Source: 1-14-2-50-31-20 sp965370315 | GTDB taxonomy: Bacteria; Bacteroidota; Ignavibacteria; Ignavibacteriales; Melioribacteraceae | NCBI GenBank assembly: GCA_965370315.1 | Contig: CBDUTO010000003.1 | Location: 20,613-84,612 of the forward strand | DNA length: 64,000 bases | Reading direction: 5' to 3' | In this document: one piece after another, positions 9,531 through 17,832 of the stretch | Layout of the letters: each line of letters begins with the position of its first letter | Numbering within the stretch: the first letter of the stretch is position 1 | The notes under the pieces: model-generated | What the model saw: only the letters and a program-made list of their open reading frames with translations | Database searches by the model: none | What the model was told of the DNA's origin: nothing | Program-made: the position numbers and the translations under genes

Positions 9531-10254
9531 CCTCTTCTGCTTTATCTCTCTGGTTTTCTCTGGTTTTTATTTGCTCAAGCATATTATTAAAACTGTTGTA
9601 TAAAACACCTATCTCATCAGTACTTCTACTTTCCAGACGTATTGTATAATCATCCTCCAAAGAAATTTTCTTTGCCGTGTCGGCCAGTGCAAGAATGGGC
9701 TGTGAGATTATTCGCTCTAATCTAAATGCAATAAAAAAAGCTATTAGTATCAATACAATTCCAATAAAGCCCTTTGAGATAATATTCGATCTTAAATCTT
9801 TATATAATTCAGCAGTGGATACTCTTAAATATATAGTACCTCTTATTTCTTCATTAAATTTGATTTTTCTAAAAATATGCAACCAATCATCTTCAAAAAA
9901 ACTACTAATATCACCAATTGGTAATTCAGGAATATTGATTAATTCTGTTCGATTATAGGAGGCAAAAACATGACCCTCCAAATCAAAGACATATCCATTA
10001 TAAATAGTTGGAATTGTTTCCAGTTTTGATAAATTAACATTTGCCTCATCATTATATCCAAAATCAAGAGGAGTGATACAATACTCGCTTACTAATTTTG
10101 CATTCAGCAATGATTCACTAATCAGTTTATCTTTAGATGCTTCATGAGTTTTAATCAAATCTATCGTAAACCCAATACTTAACGACAGAATAGTTACCGA
10201 TAAGATGATAAAAATTAGTTTGTTTTTTATGGAAAGACTTTGAATTATTTTCAA
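8392..10254 (-). CDS. HAMP-PAS sensor histidine kinase
   Basis: The 620-residue protein has two membrane segments (about 13-34 and 158-177) around a short extracytoplasmic sensor. HAMP (about 180-235), one PAS (about 245-360), HisKA with His385 (SHDLRTPL) and HATPase (NALKYSD, DTGKGI, GEGIGL) follow. It starts with TTG: the preceding gene's TGA overlaps as TTGA, and an AAAGGAG ribosome site lies 7 bases upstream, so the start is well supported. It pairs with the separate YfiR protein just upstream, while the sister kinase at 2500-5937 carries YfiR in the same chain. The last PAS, HisKA and HATPase are nearly identical to that sister. YfiR-type partners usually control the periplasmic part of a membrane enzyme, which I infer here. 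Confidence 0.9.
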   Translation of the reverse strand: MKIIQSLSIKNKLIFIILSVTILSLSIGFTIDLIKTHEASKDKLISESLLNAKLVSEYCITPLDFGYNDEANVNLSKLETIPTIYNGYVFDLEGHVFASYNRTELINIPELPIGDISSFFEDDWLHIFRKIKFNEEIRGTIYLRVSTAELYKDLRSNIISKGFIGIVLILIAFFIAFRLERIISQPILALADTAKKISLEDDYTIRLESRSTDEIGVLYNSFNNMLEQIKTRENQRDKAEEALKESEEKLNALFNSLTEMVVMNELVQNAAGEAIDYRIIDCNKVFTELTGISKEDAIGKLASKVYQTDPPPYMEEFAKVALGGDPYEFTDFFPPLDKHLLISVVSPQAGKFATITTDISDMMQIQEIIMAKNKEMENYLYVTSHDLRTPLVNIQGFSQQLKKQADSIKNLFADKTLEPEILHQLGNITDEDIPKTLSFVHSNIEKMDSLINGLLQLSRTGRVEINIQKIDMNALFANIIQRFDFQIKEAQCEIHINPLPGCYGDAALLDQLFANIISNALKYSDSERALEITVNAKNTYNRVVYTIRDTGKGIAQKHLDKIWDVFYRIDPRSVKTGEGIGLSLVKRIAEKHKGKVWTESEENKGSVFHIELHNRSFTEL

Positions 10255-10862
10255 TGTGTTTCTCCTTTCCGATAACCTACTATTTTAGCAATATTTCTCA
10301 AACGATAATCAACATTAAATCCTTCATTAGTAATTGATGATTCATTTAATTCAAATCGAATTTTGTTTTTAAGTATGTAAAAGTTGATGTGAACACCATT
10401 TTCTCCAAAATTTTTGGTGTCTCCTAAAGTGAGTACTGATTTTCCATGTGTATTGGATAGTATATCGGCAAGTCTATTTTTTTCGGCACTTGAGATAAAC
10501 AAAATATGACATTGACCAATCTGATTGGGTTCTGTATAGTAACGGATTTCTACATTCTTATTTTTAATTTTATTTTTTTCTTTTTGATATGTATCTTCAA
10601 GAAGAGTTCCAAATGGATTTTCACCAATAACACCAATAACGAAAGGTTCTGATTTATCGTTAATTTCAGACTGCTCAGGCCATTCAATATATTCAGAGAT
10701 CTTTAAAAGCAAAAATACCTTCACATCATATTCGCTTGTCTGACCATACATACTAATTGGCAATAAATAAATACTCATAAAGAGGAGCAAAACAATTGCC
10801 CACTTACAACGAATCAAAATCGATGTTTCTTTAAAGTGATTAATTTGCATTTTATCTACCAT
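10251..10862 (-). CDS. YfiR family (DUF4154) periplasmic protein
   Basis: About 203 residues: a membrane or signal segment (about 22-41, ending SMYGQ) followed by the YfiR fold. Visible elements are EYDVKVFLLLKISEYIEWP, FVIGVIGENPFG, CHILFIS and LTLGDTKNFGENGVHINFYI, in the family's usual order and length. YfiR proteins sense periplasmic conditions and restrain or activate a membrane partner; the classical partner is a diguanylate cyclase. Here the partner should be the histidine kinase, whose TTG overlaps this gene's TGA. I chose the ATG at 10862 because GAG lies 8 bases upstream; a GTG at 10871 is possible. It follows a TonB receptor by about 25 bp. Confidence 0.87.
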   Translation of the reverse strand: MVDKMQINHFKETSILIRCKWAIVLLLFMSIYLLPISMYGQTSEYDVKVFLLLKISEYIEWPEQSEINDKSEPFVIGVIGENPFGTLLEDTYQKEKNKIKNKNVEIRYYTEPNQIGQCHILFISSAEKNRLADILSNTHGKSVLTLGDTKNFGENGVHINFYILKNKIRFELNESSITNEGFNVDYRLRNIAKIVGYRKGETH

Positions 10863-10886
10863 AGTTAACACTCATTTATAGCATAA

Positions 10887-13247
10887 TTAAAAATTAATTT
10901 TAAATTTCATTCCAATAACAATAGGCTCTTTTACAAATCCGCTCTGTCTGGGATATTGGCGGAGATTCCCCGGTTCCCAATATTGTATAACATAACGCAC
11001 ATTATTTACGCTTATAATATTCATTGCAAATAATGATAACTCCATATTGAATGATTCAGAATCCACTTTCCAATTAACTGAAATATTTGACGTAAATGAA
11101 TTTTCTCCATATCCGTGATCGTGTAAAGCATTGTATATCGCATTCATTTCATCTTTCGATTCCTGAGCTCCATAATTATCATGAACATCTTTAAAATTCA
11201 TTAATAGATCTTCTTGTTGATAATCAAGACTCATTCTACAATCGAGATGAAGATTTAGATTATAGGGTAATTTTTGATTATAATAAAATTTGATAGAATG
11301 TACCGGCAGATTGTTAATTCTATTTTGTCCATAATCAGAAATATATATTTTATCAATATTTTCTGATCCTGTAGCAAGATTCACATCGACATATGCTTCT
11401 AGTTCAACTTCAGGTGTCCAGTTCAATTGATTGATAAATGAATAGCTTCCACTAAAATTGAAATTAGTATTTGTGTATTTAATTTCAGCATCGAATCCTG
11501 CTAATTTAAAAGTACCAACTAATCCGGATTGATTTGTTGGAAGCCATGCAATCTGATCTATTGTATTATAATATCCAGAAAAATTAAAATTTAGATTTTT
11601 ATTTTGCATTCTTCCATAAATAACTTCAAATCCCCTTAAAATCTCAGGGTCAGAAGAAGTTCCTGAAATGATATACTCTGAATACAAGTCACGAAATGTA
11701 GGAAGTCTTACAGATTGTTGATAAATGACTTTAATTACATTTTTCTTGTTTAATTTATAGATCCAAGCTAAGCGGGGAGAAATTGCCCATTTTGAATATT
11801 TGTGTTTATCTGCTCGCCCAGAAATTAAGATTGTATTTTTGTCCGTAACATCAATATTTGCTTCAAAAAACCCTGACACAAAATTTGTCCTTAGTTGATC
11901 TTCAATCAGGCTGCAAAAATTACTTCCATATTGTTGATAAAATCCAGATGTAGTATCATAAACAGCAAATCTTATTGGAGCCTGGAACCCCAGAATAAAA
12001 GAATTGTCATCCATTCCCCACTCTGGACCATAACTTTTATATACATATTCTCCACCTACTGCAAATCTATACTTTTCATTAAGATCAAAATTAAGCTGAC
12101 TTTTTACAAACAAATCACTTTCGGAAAATGAGTTGTTTCGTTGAGTAATATGATCAGATGGTTTATTAGTGCCCTGATAAAATGAAATATCCCTATGACT
12201 CTGTGACGAATATCCAAGTGAAGATTTGAGAGTTACAAATTGAGAGAAATGATGCTTGTTTTCAAAAACAGCAGTGAACTGTTTGTATAATAAGCCTGGA
12301 AAATCAGACCCATCGGCCGTTTCACTCTTTTGCTGTTGCTTAGTAAAATTAGATGATGTATATCTTGTCCAGAGACGAAATTCATTAAAAAACTCAACAT
12401 CTAGTTGAAGTTTAATTTCAGGTTTATCCCAATAATTTTCATAGAAGTTAGGAGCAGGAGTGCCGAGTCCCTTATTTCCCCATTCCGGAGACATAAAACC
12501 ATAGCCATAACCATGTGCCCTGTCAACATAGAAAAATTTTGGATTTTTTTGCCCTTTTGATAATGTGTAACTTCCTCGGATGAAAGCCTTAACATTCTCT
12601 GTATTATATCCATAGCTTGCACTTCCAATTCCATATCTATATCCCAAATTCCACTCCGTTGAGATAGTAAGCCCTTCAGAAGAGACGGCATTTTTTGTTT
12701 TAATATTTATGACACCTCCAATTGCACCGGGACCATATGTTACCGATCCAGGACCACGGATTATTTCAATTGTTTCAATATCACCTAAATCTTTATTCAG
12801 CATTTCTGTTAATGGCTGCCCCATATATGCATCATTCATTCTTACACCATTTACAATAAGCATGTATGAAGAATTCATATCTCCAGATACTCCTCTAATG
12901 CCTATTCTTGGACCCAGCCAATGATTTACAAAAGTTGCAGAGGGCACATAAATTTCAATTAGATCAAACAGGTTTCTCGCCGAACTTACTGCAATATCTT
13001 CTTTTGTGATTACTGTAAATGAGACAGGGATATCAGAACGCTTCATTTCTGTAATAGTACCTGTAAAAACTTTAACTTCCATTAATTCTTCGAGAGACAT
13101 ATTAAAAAGTTTATTGTATTTTTTCTCCTTTGTATCTTGAGCAATTATATGAATTGATTGTAACAAAAGAAAAACAACAAACAATAAAACAGGCATTCTT
13201 TCCAATACAGACAAAAGCAATTTTGATTTGTTTTGATTATTATTCAT
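10887..13247 (-). CDS. TonB-dependent outer-membrane receptor
   Basis: This 786-residue receptor has a hydrophobic signal (to about residue 37, IHIIAQ). Its plug contains FTVITKEDI, IGIRGVSGD and IETIEIIRGPGSVTYGPGAIGGVINI (about 75-190), and a long barrel ends in IGMKFKINF. The short conserved segment after the signal (LFNMSLEELMEVKVFTG) is typical of receptors that sit beside YfiR and kinase genes. Start: ATG with AAGGTGGT upstream. The next gene downstream is the YfiR protein. A 157-bp gap separates it from the binding protein upstream; I see no clear promoter consensus there. Ligand unknown. Confidence 0.92.
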   Translation of the reverse strand: MNNNQNKSKLLLSVLERMPVLLFVVFLLLQSIHIIAQDTKEKKYNKLFNMSLEELMEVKVFTGTITEMKRSDIPVSFTVITKEDIAVSSARNLFDLIEIYVPSATFVNHWLGPRIGIRGVSGDMNSSYMLIVNGVRMNDAYMGQPLTEMLNKDLGDIETIEIIRGPGSVTYGPGAIGGVINIKTKNAVSSEGLTISTEWNLGYRYGIGSASYGYNTENVKAFIRGSYTLSKGQKNPKFFYVDRAHGYGYGFMSPEWGNKGLGTPAPNFYENYWDKPEIKLQLDVEFFNEFRLWTRYTSSNFTKQQQKSETADGSDFPGLLYKQFTAVFENKHHFSQFVTLKSSLGYSSQSHRDISFYQGTNKPSDHITQRNNSFSESDLFVKSQLNFDLNEKYRFAVGGEYVYKSYGPEWGMDDNSFILGFQAPIRFAVYDTTSGFYQQYGSNFCSLIEDQLRTNFVSGFFEANIDVTDKNTILISGRADKHKYSKWAISPRLAWIYKLNKKNVIKVIYQQSVRLPTFRDLYSEYIISGTSSDPEILRGFEVIYGRMQNKNLNFNFSGYYNTIDQIAWLPTNQSGLVGTFKLAGFDAEIKYTNTNFNFSGSYSFINQLNWTPEVELEAYVDVNLATGSENIDKIYISDYGQNRINNLPVHSIKFYYNQKLPYNLNLHLDCRMSLDYQQEDLLMNFKDVHDNYGAQESKDEMNAIYNALHDHGYGENSFTSNISVNWKVDSESFNMELSLFAMNIISVNNVRYVIQYWEPGNLRQYPRQSGFVKEPIVIGMKFKINF

Positions 13248-13404
13248 TTTTTACCACCTTAAATATTTCAGGTTTTACAGAACTGAACAAAAGGCATTTC
13301 AATTAAAACGTCAGCTTTCAAAGCTTGTATTCAGACTGCTATTACGAGAATAGATTCAGTTTTCTCATTTTTTCTGATTATGCCAAAAATTTCTTCTACT
13401 CGAT

Positions 13405-14577
13405 CTAATTAAACTCATACTCAACTTTATTAAGTTTATACTTTTCTGGTTGTTTATAAATATCTAAGATCAAATTGCGATCAAAACTTTTTCTTACCTC
13501 TTCCCATTTGCTACTTCCAGGTACTTTGTTTAATTCTTTTAGAAATCTGAATTCTTTATAGAGCAAACTATTAATTTGCGTATCATCTTCACTTGAAATA
13601 ATAGAGTACTTTGAATTATATCTGAGAATATCCTTCAGTGCCAAGTCGGCAATTTCTGCCGCAGTTAATATGCTTTTTTCTCCGCTCAACCTTTCAATTT
13701 CTATTAAATTAAAATCAGATGCGGCAAGCAAATTAATTCTATCAGCTTTTAACCAGTTAATTGCTCTGATAACAGCAGCAAGAATATGATTAACAACCTC
13801 ATAATTTTTAGCTGCAAATTCTTTTAAAAAATATAAATATCCAGTGGATATTCTTTTAAACGTTATAAAATTTTTTGGATAGAGTTTTTGAGATGAAGCC
13901 ACAATTGGTTCCCATGCAGAGAAGAGGTCAATCTCATTATTATGTAATGCATTTGCCATAGATGTAACATCAAGGGGAATTAAACTCACATCGTTTTCTT
14001 TAATTCCTTCACCTTGCAATAAATCTAAAAGAAAATAATGTGATATCGATCCTAAAGGATACCCAATTCGCTTCCCCTCCAAATCATTTGTTAGCATCGG
14101 CTTTCTTGAAACAATAGAAACATTACCCTTCTGTAAGAGTACTGGAATTAGAATATCAAAATTTGAGGATGCGGATAATGCAGGCATATCCCCACCAACA
14201 CCGGCAACCAGTTCTTTTTGTTTCAGAAAACAATTAAGATCTGCACCTTTTAAATATGGAAAATATGCGATTCTCTTTCCTAATAGTCTCAGTTCTTGCT
14301 TTAGAATTTTATCCCGTTTTATAACTTCAAAGATAATTCCGGTAGGTAAGTATAGAGGTTGGAAACCAATATTTATTGTTGAGTCATTATTATAAATGTA
14401 TTGGGAATAAATAGGATGATTTTGTATATCCGGTTGTTGAATTAGAGAACTCACTTCCGTTTTATCATTCACTGATAAAAAAAAGACCATTGCTGTAGTT
14501 CCAATCACAATAAGTAATAGAACAATGTTTCTAATTTTAATTTTGGGAAGAAGCAATTTATTATTGTTAAAAATCAT
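13405..14577 (-). CDS. membrane-anchored NMT1/SsuA-like substrate-binding protein
   Basis: The 390-residue protein has one N-terminal membrane segment (about 16-35) with no lipobox. It then shows the type II periplasmic-binding fold of the NMT1/THI5/SsuA group: INIGFQPLYLPTGIIFE, a hinge region near GVGGDMPALSA, LEGKRIGYPLGSISHYFL, and NEIDLFSAWEPIVAS. Such proteins normally feed an ABC importer for sulfonates, nitrate or thiamine precursors. No permease or ATPase gene is nearby, and the gene lies between CheR and a TonB receptor, so a sensory role (ligand presentation to signalling proteins) is the better inference. The start is supported by AGAGGAAAC before the ATG. Confidence 0.75.
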   Translation of the reverse strand: MIFNNNKLLLPKIKIRNIVLLLIVIGTTAMVFFLSVNDKTEVSSLIQQPDIQNHPIYSQYIYNNDSTINIGFQPLYLPTGIIFEVIKRDKILKQELRLLGKRIAYFPYLKGADLNCFLKQKELVAGVGGDMPALSASSNFDILIPVLLQKGNVSIVSRKPMLTNDLEGKRIGYPLGSISHYFLLDLLQGEGIKENDVSLIPLDVTSMANALHNNEIDLFSAWEPIVASSQKLYPKNFITFKRISTGYLYFLKEFAAKNYEVVNHILAAVIRAINWLKADRINLLAASDFNLIEIERLSGEKSILTAAEIADLALKDILRYNSKYSIISSEDDTQINSLLYKEFRFLKELNKVPGSSKWEEVRKSFDRNLILDIYKQPEKYKLNKVEYEFN

Positions 14578-14615
14578 GTTTCCTCTATATTCTCAAATTT
14601 ATTTATCTAAATCAA

Positions 14616-15440
14616 TCACCTTTTCTTATAAATCTTACACTCTTTATTAGTTCTATTAAATTTATTCTTATATTTTTCAGGTAGCTCTTCTGCTTCGCCT
14701 AAAACTAGATACCCACCTGGATTTAATGCACGGTACAATTTTTTATATATAATTTCTTGAAACTCGGTATTGAAATAAATTAATAGATTACGACAGAGAA
14801 TAATATCAAAGCTGCCATATATGCTTTCAGGAGGAAAATACGATTTTGTATCGAGCATATCAAACTCTGAAAAACTGACCATCTCCTTTATTTCAGATTT
14901 CAATTGAAACACATTTACTCTTGTATTAAAATATTTTTCTAATAAGTGGTATTTTATACTCTTAATACTTTCAAAAGAATAGATACCTTCTGCTGCTGAT
15001 TTTAGTGTTTTCTTATCAATATCCGTTGCAATTATTGTTGTAATTAAATTCAAGCCTTCCTTTTTAATTATTTCATTTATAAGAATCGCTATAGAATATG
15101 GTTCTTCTCCAGCAGCACAACCTGCTGACCAAACACGCAAGGGAGAATTATTTGATTTAATTTTTTCTATGATCAACTTTGGTAATATATAATCAGCAAT
15201 AAATTCAAAATTGAATGTATTTCTAAAAAACCTGCTCACATTTATTGTAAGTACATCAATTAGCTTATCTAGCTCCAATTCGTTTTGTTCAAGATACTTG
15301 TGGTACTCATTTATATCTGAAGAAATAGTTGCAAAAATTCTTTTATCAATACGTCTATTAATCATGGCAGTGCGGTTCCCAGAAAAATCAAGTCCACGTT
15401 TTAATTTAAGATATTGTAATATGTTAGTTGCATTAGTCAT
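14616..15440 (-). CDS. cheR: CheR-type protein-glutamate O-methyltransferase
   Basis: The 274 residues match the family length. An N-terminal helical domain (about 1-75, with INVSRFFRN) precedes a SAM-binding Rossmann domain with WSAGCAAGEEPYS at 104-116, an acidic TDIDKKTL loop and ILCRNLLIYF near 215. CheR methylates glutamates of chemoreceptors. No receptor, CheA or CheB gene is in this window. It lies 45 bp after a PAS-only sensor, an arrangement in which PAS modules and CheR domains may act together, as in CheR-PAS fusions of other bacteria. I see no ribosome site before the ATG. Confidence 0.9.
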   Translation of the reverse strand: MTNATNILQYLKLKRGLDFSGNRTAMINRRIDKRIFATISSDINEYHKYLEQNELELDKLIDVLTINVSRFFRNTFNFEFIADYILPKLIIEKIKSNNSPLRVWSAGCAAGEEPYSIAILINEIIKKEGLNLITTIIATDIDKKTLKSAAEGIYSFESIKSIKYHLLEKYFNTRVNVFQLKSEIKEMVSFSEFDMLDTKSYFPPESIYGSFDIILCRNLLIYFNTEFQEIIYKKLYRALNPGGYLVLGEAEELPEKYKNKFNRTNKECKIYKKR

Positions 15441-15485
15441 ATAAATCAGTTAGATATTGATGCCAAATTATTTTTCACTTACTCC

Positions 15486-17270
15486 TCACTCTGGAACATT
15501 ATATTTGGGATGTTCATTTTGATTGTCTAATAAATTATTTATCTCATTTTTTAATTCTATCATTCTATTTTCTCTATTTACAAAGAATTTATTCATTTTA
15601 TCTAACTCACTAATTTTTTCTTTTAGTTTTTCAATTGCATTATGGCGTTCTGTGATATTACGTCTATTCACAACGAATCCCATAATTTTGTTATTAAATC
15701 CGTAATATGGATAATAGGTAGTCTCCATATAGCACCGTCCCTTAGCTGGAAAATCAAACCACCCTTGATAGTTGATTTGGTCACCAGATATACAACGCTC
15801 ACCATTATTCTTGATAGTAGAATTAAAGAATTCTTCTCCAAAAACATTAGCCACAGTATTTCCAATCAACTCTTCACGAGTCAATTTGAATGCCTCCATA
15901 TATGCTTTATTTACTGCAAGATATCTGAATTGTTTATCCAAAAGCGCAAGCATATCGTTAGAGCTAGATACAATATACTCATATTGACATAGTACTTCTT
16001 CCGATTCTTTATACTCTGTAATATCAATAATATTTCCAACAACTTTATGTAGTTTACCATCTTTATAAATGGGTCGGCCTGAGGTACGGACCCACATTTG
16101 TTTCTTTTTAGCATTAGTAAATCTTAGTTCTAAATTATATGGGATCCCTTTACTCACACACTCTTCAAATGCTTTGGTAATAGTTGGAATATCATCTTTA
16201 TGATAATATTTGAATCCATCTTGGGCATCTTTAATAGGTGATTTGGGCAGGGCATGAATACGATAAGTTTCACCAGTCCAAATTATTTGTCCATTGGAAA
16301 TTCTATATTCCCATCCACCAACTCTAGATAGTTTTTGAGTCTCATTTAGCAAATATTCACTCTTTCTAAGTGCTTTTTGATCTAAAACATGTTCAGTAAT
16401 ATCACGGTTATTTCCTCTTCTTCCCACCCAACCATCACTCTTATCATTCACTAGACTACAGTGATGTGCTATCCATTTTTCTTCGCCAGAGCGTGTTATG
16501 ATAGGAAATTCTGTCTTAAAGATTGGATCCTTCCAATTCCTTTCATTTTTGTAATGGCTAGTAACTTCCTCCCTAAAATCCTTTCTTATTATTTTAAAAA
16601 ATAACTCAGGTTTTTTTTTGAATTCTTCAACTGTGTATCCGGTGATTCTCTCTACGGATGGAGATATGTATAAATACTCTCCAGTAGGACTAATCAAGTA
16701 TTCCCAATCATGAGTATACTCAGCTAACAGTTTGTATTTTTGTTTGCTCGCTTTTAACTCTTGTTCCATTTTCTTACGATTTGTAATATCTTGAAACACA
16801 CAATAGATTTTTTCGACACTCCCGTCCGGATAATAGCCGATAGATCCTTCAAATGAGATATCCAAATCACTTCCATCTTTGTGCTTTATCTTAAAAAGTA
16901 TATCAGATACATAACCACGTTTTTTAAATTCTAGGAAGTGTTTTTCGAAATGAGGTTTCCAATCTGGATGTAAAAGATCTACAAACCGCTTTCCAATAAC
17001 CTCCTCACGATTGTAACCAAGCGTTCTTATCCATGCTGGGTTTATTTCAATCAAACAACCATCGACATTGAGAGATTGATAGGACAAAGGCGCATTATTG
17101 AATAGTGCTGATAATTTCTCTTTGCTTTCTTCTAAAACATCGGATATTTTTTTTTGTTTATTTAATTTAGAATTCAACAAATGGTTGTTCTTTTCCAAAT
17201 CAGATATTATACTTTTTAAATTATTATTTTCGTTTTGAAGGAAGAAGAACCCTGGATTAGCCTCTTTCAT
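15486..17270 (-). CDS. four-PAS sensor protein without output domain
   Basis: The 594-residue soluble protein opens with a coiled coil (about 10-50). Four PAS/PAC modules follow (about 55-170, 175-300, 310-430, 435-565), closing with DITNRKK, DITEH, DITEYKE and NITERH. It ends in a short helix (LDKMNKFFVNRENRMIELKNEI) that in many proteins links PAS to a kinase or cyclase, but here the chain stops at NVPE. No kinase, GGDEF, HTH or methyl-accepting region is present. The ATG at 17270 has GGAGCACAAT upstream; an ATG 12 bases earlier overlaps that site and is less likely. The next gene is cheR, so signal output through CheR or a partner is inferred. Confidence 0.85.
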   Translation of the reverse strand: MKEANPGFFFLQNENNNLKSIISDLEKNNHLLNSKLNKQKKISDVLEESKEKLSALFNNAPLSYQSLNVDGCLIEINPAWIRTLGYNREEVIGKRFVDLLHPDWKPHFEKHFLEFKKRGYVSDILFKIKHKDGSDLDISFEGSIGYYPDGSVEKIYCVFQDITNRKKMEQELKASKQKYKLLAEYTHDWEYLISPTGEYLYISPSVERITGYTVEEFKKKPELFFKIIRKDFREEVTSHYKNERNWKDPIFKTEFPIITRSGEEKWIAHHCSLVNDKSDGWVGRRGNNRDITEHVLDQKALRKSEYLLNETQKLSRVGGWEYRISNGQIIWTGETYRIHALPKSPIKDAQDGFKYYHKDDIPTITKAFEECVSKGIPYNLELRFTNAKKKQMWVRTSGRPIYKDGKLHKVVGNIIDITEYKESEEVLCQYEYIVSSSNDMLALLDKQFRYLAVNKAYMEAFKLTREELIGNTVANVFGEEFFNSTIKNNGERCISGDQINYQGWFDFPAKGRCYMETTYYPYYGFNNKIMGFVVNRRNITERHNAIEKLKEKISELDKMNKFFVNRENRMIELKNEINNLLDNQNEHPKYNVPE

Positions 17271-17387
17271 ATTGTGCTCCATTTGTTATGCTACTAAGTA
17301 TTGCAGAACTAGGAAGTATACATTGATACTTAATATAATAGTTACATGTTACAATGTAAAGAGAAAGCGGTTCTTGAGAGAAACAGC

Positions 17388-17712
17388 TGCCACTCTTTAT
17401 TTGCTCATCCACAAAAAGAAACCATCAAACTCCATTAATTACTGCATTAATATTTCATAGTTTTACTTTATCCTAAAACAAACTATTTCCCAAAAAATGA
17501 TAGAATCAATCATCACCTTTGTATTGAGTCTTTGCAAATCAAGAACTCAGCTAGGATTAGAAAAAATGGTTTTAAGAAAATTTGTTTTAAATGTCATTCC
17601 CATCAAAATAATTCTAAATCCAAGTCGATATTCTTAACTGAGGAACAACTTAATTAAAACTCAGTAGAGATCTTTGTTGTAATTCAACACTTATGAGGTT
17701 TTGGATAGGGAC
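17388..17712 (+). mobile_element. decayed IS copy, about 325 bp, internal deletion
   Basis: This stretch is related to both ends of the intact IS at 47800-49136. The left end keeps TTTGCTCATCCACA. From the ATG at 17497 about 29 codons (MIESIITFVLSLCKS...) match the transposase N-terminus. The right end keeps GGTTTTGGATAGGGACA. Everything between transposase codon 30 and the 3' non-coding end is missing. It fills most of the 560-bp gap between the PAS gene and the adenylate kinase gene. The first 100 bases of that gap show nothing clear. Confidence 0.7.
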
Positions 17713-17832
17713 AACTTATTATCAAATAAGATTAGTTTAAATAGTTATATTCACATAGCATCATTATAGAATAAGAAATATTTAATTATAGTATACTAAT
17801 TAATATTGACAACTTAAAAACTTTGTGGACTT

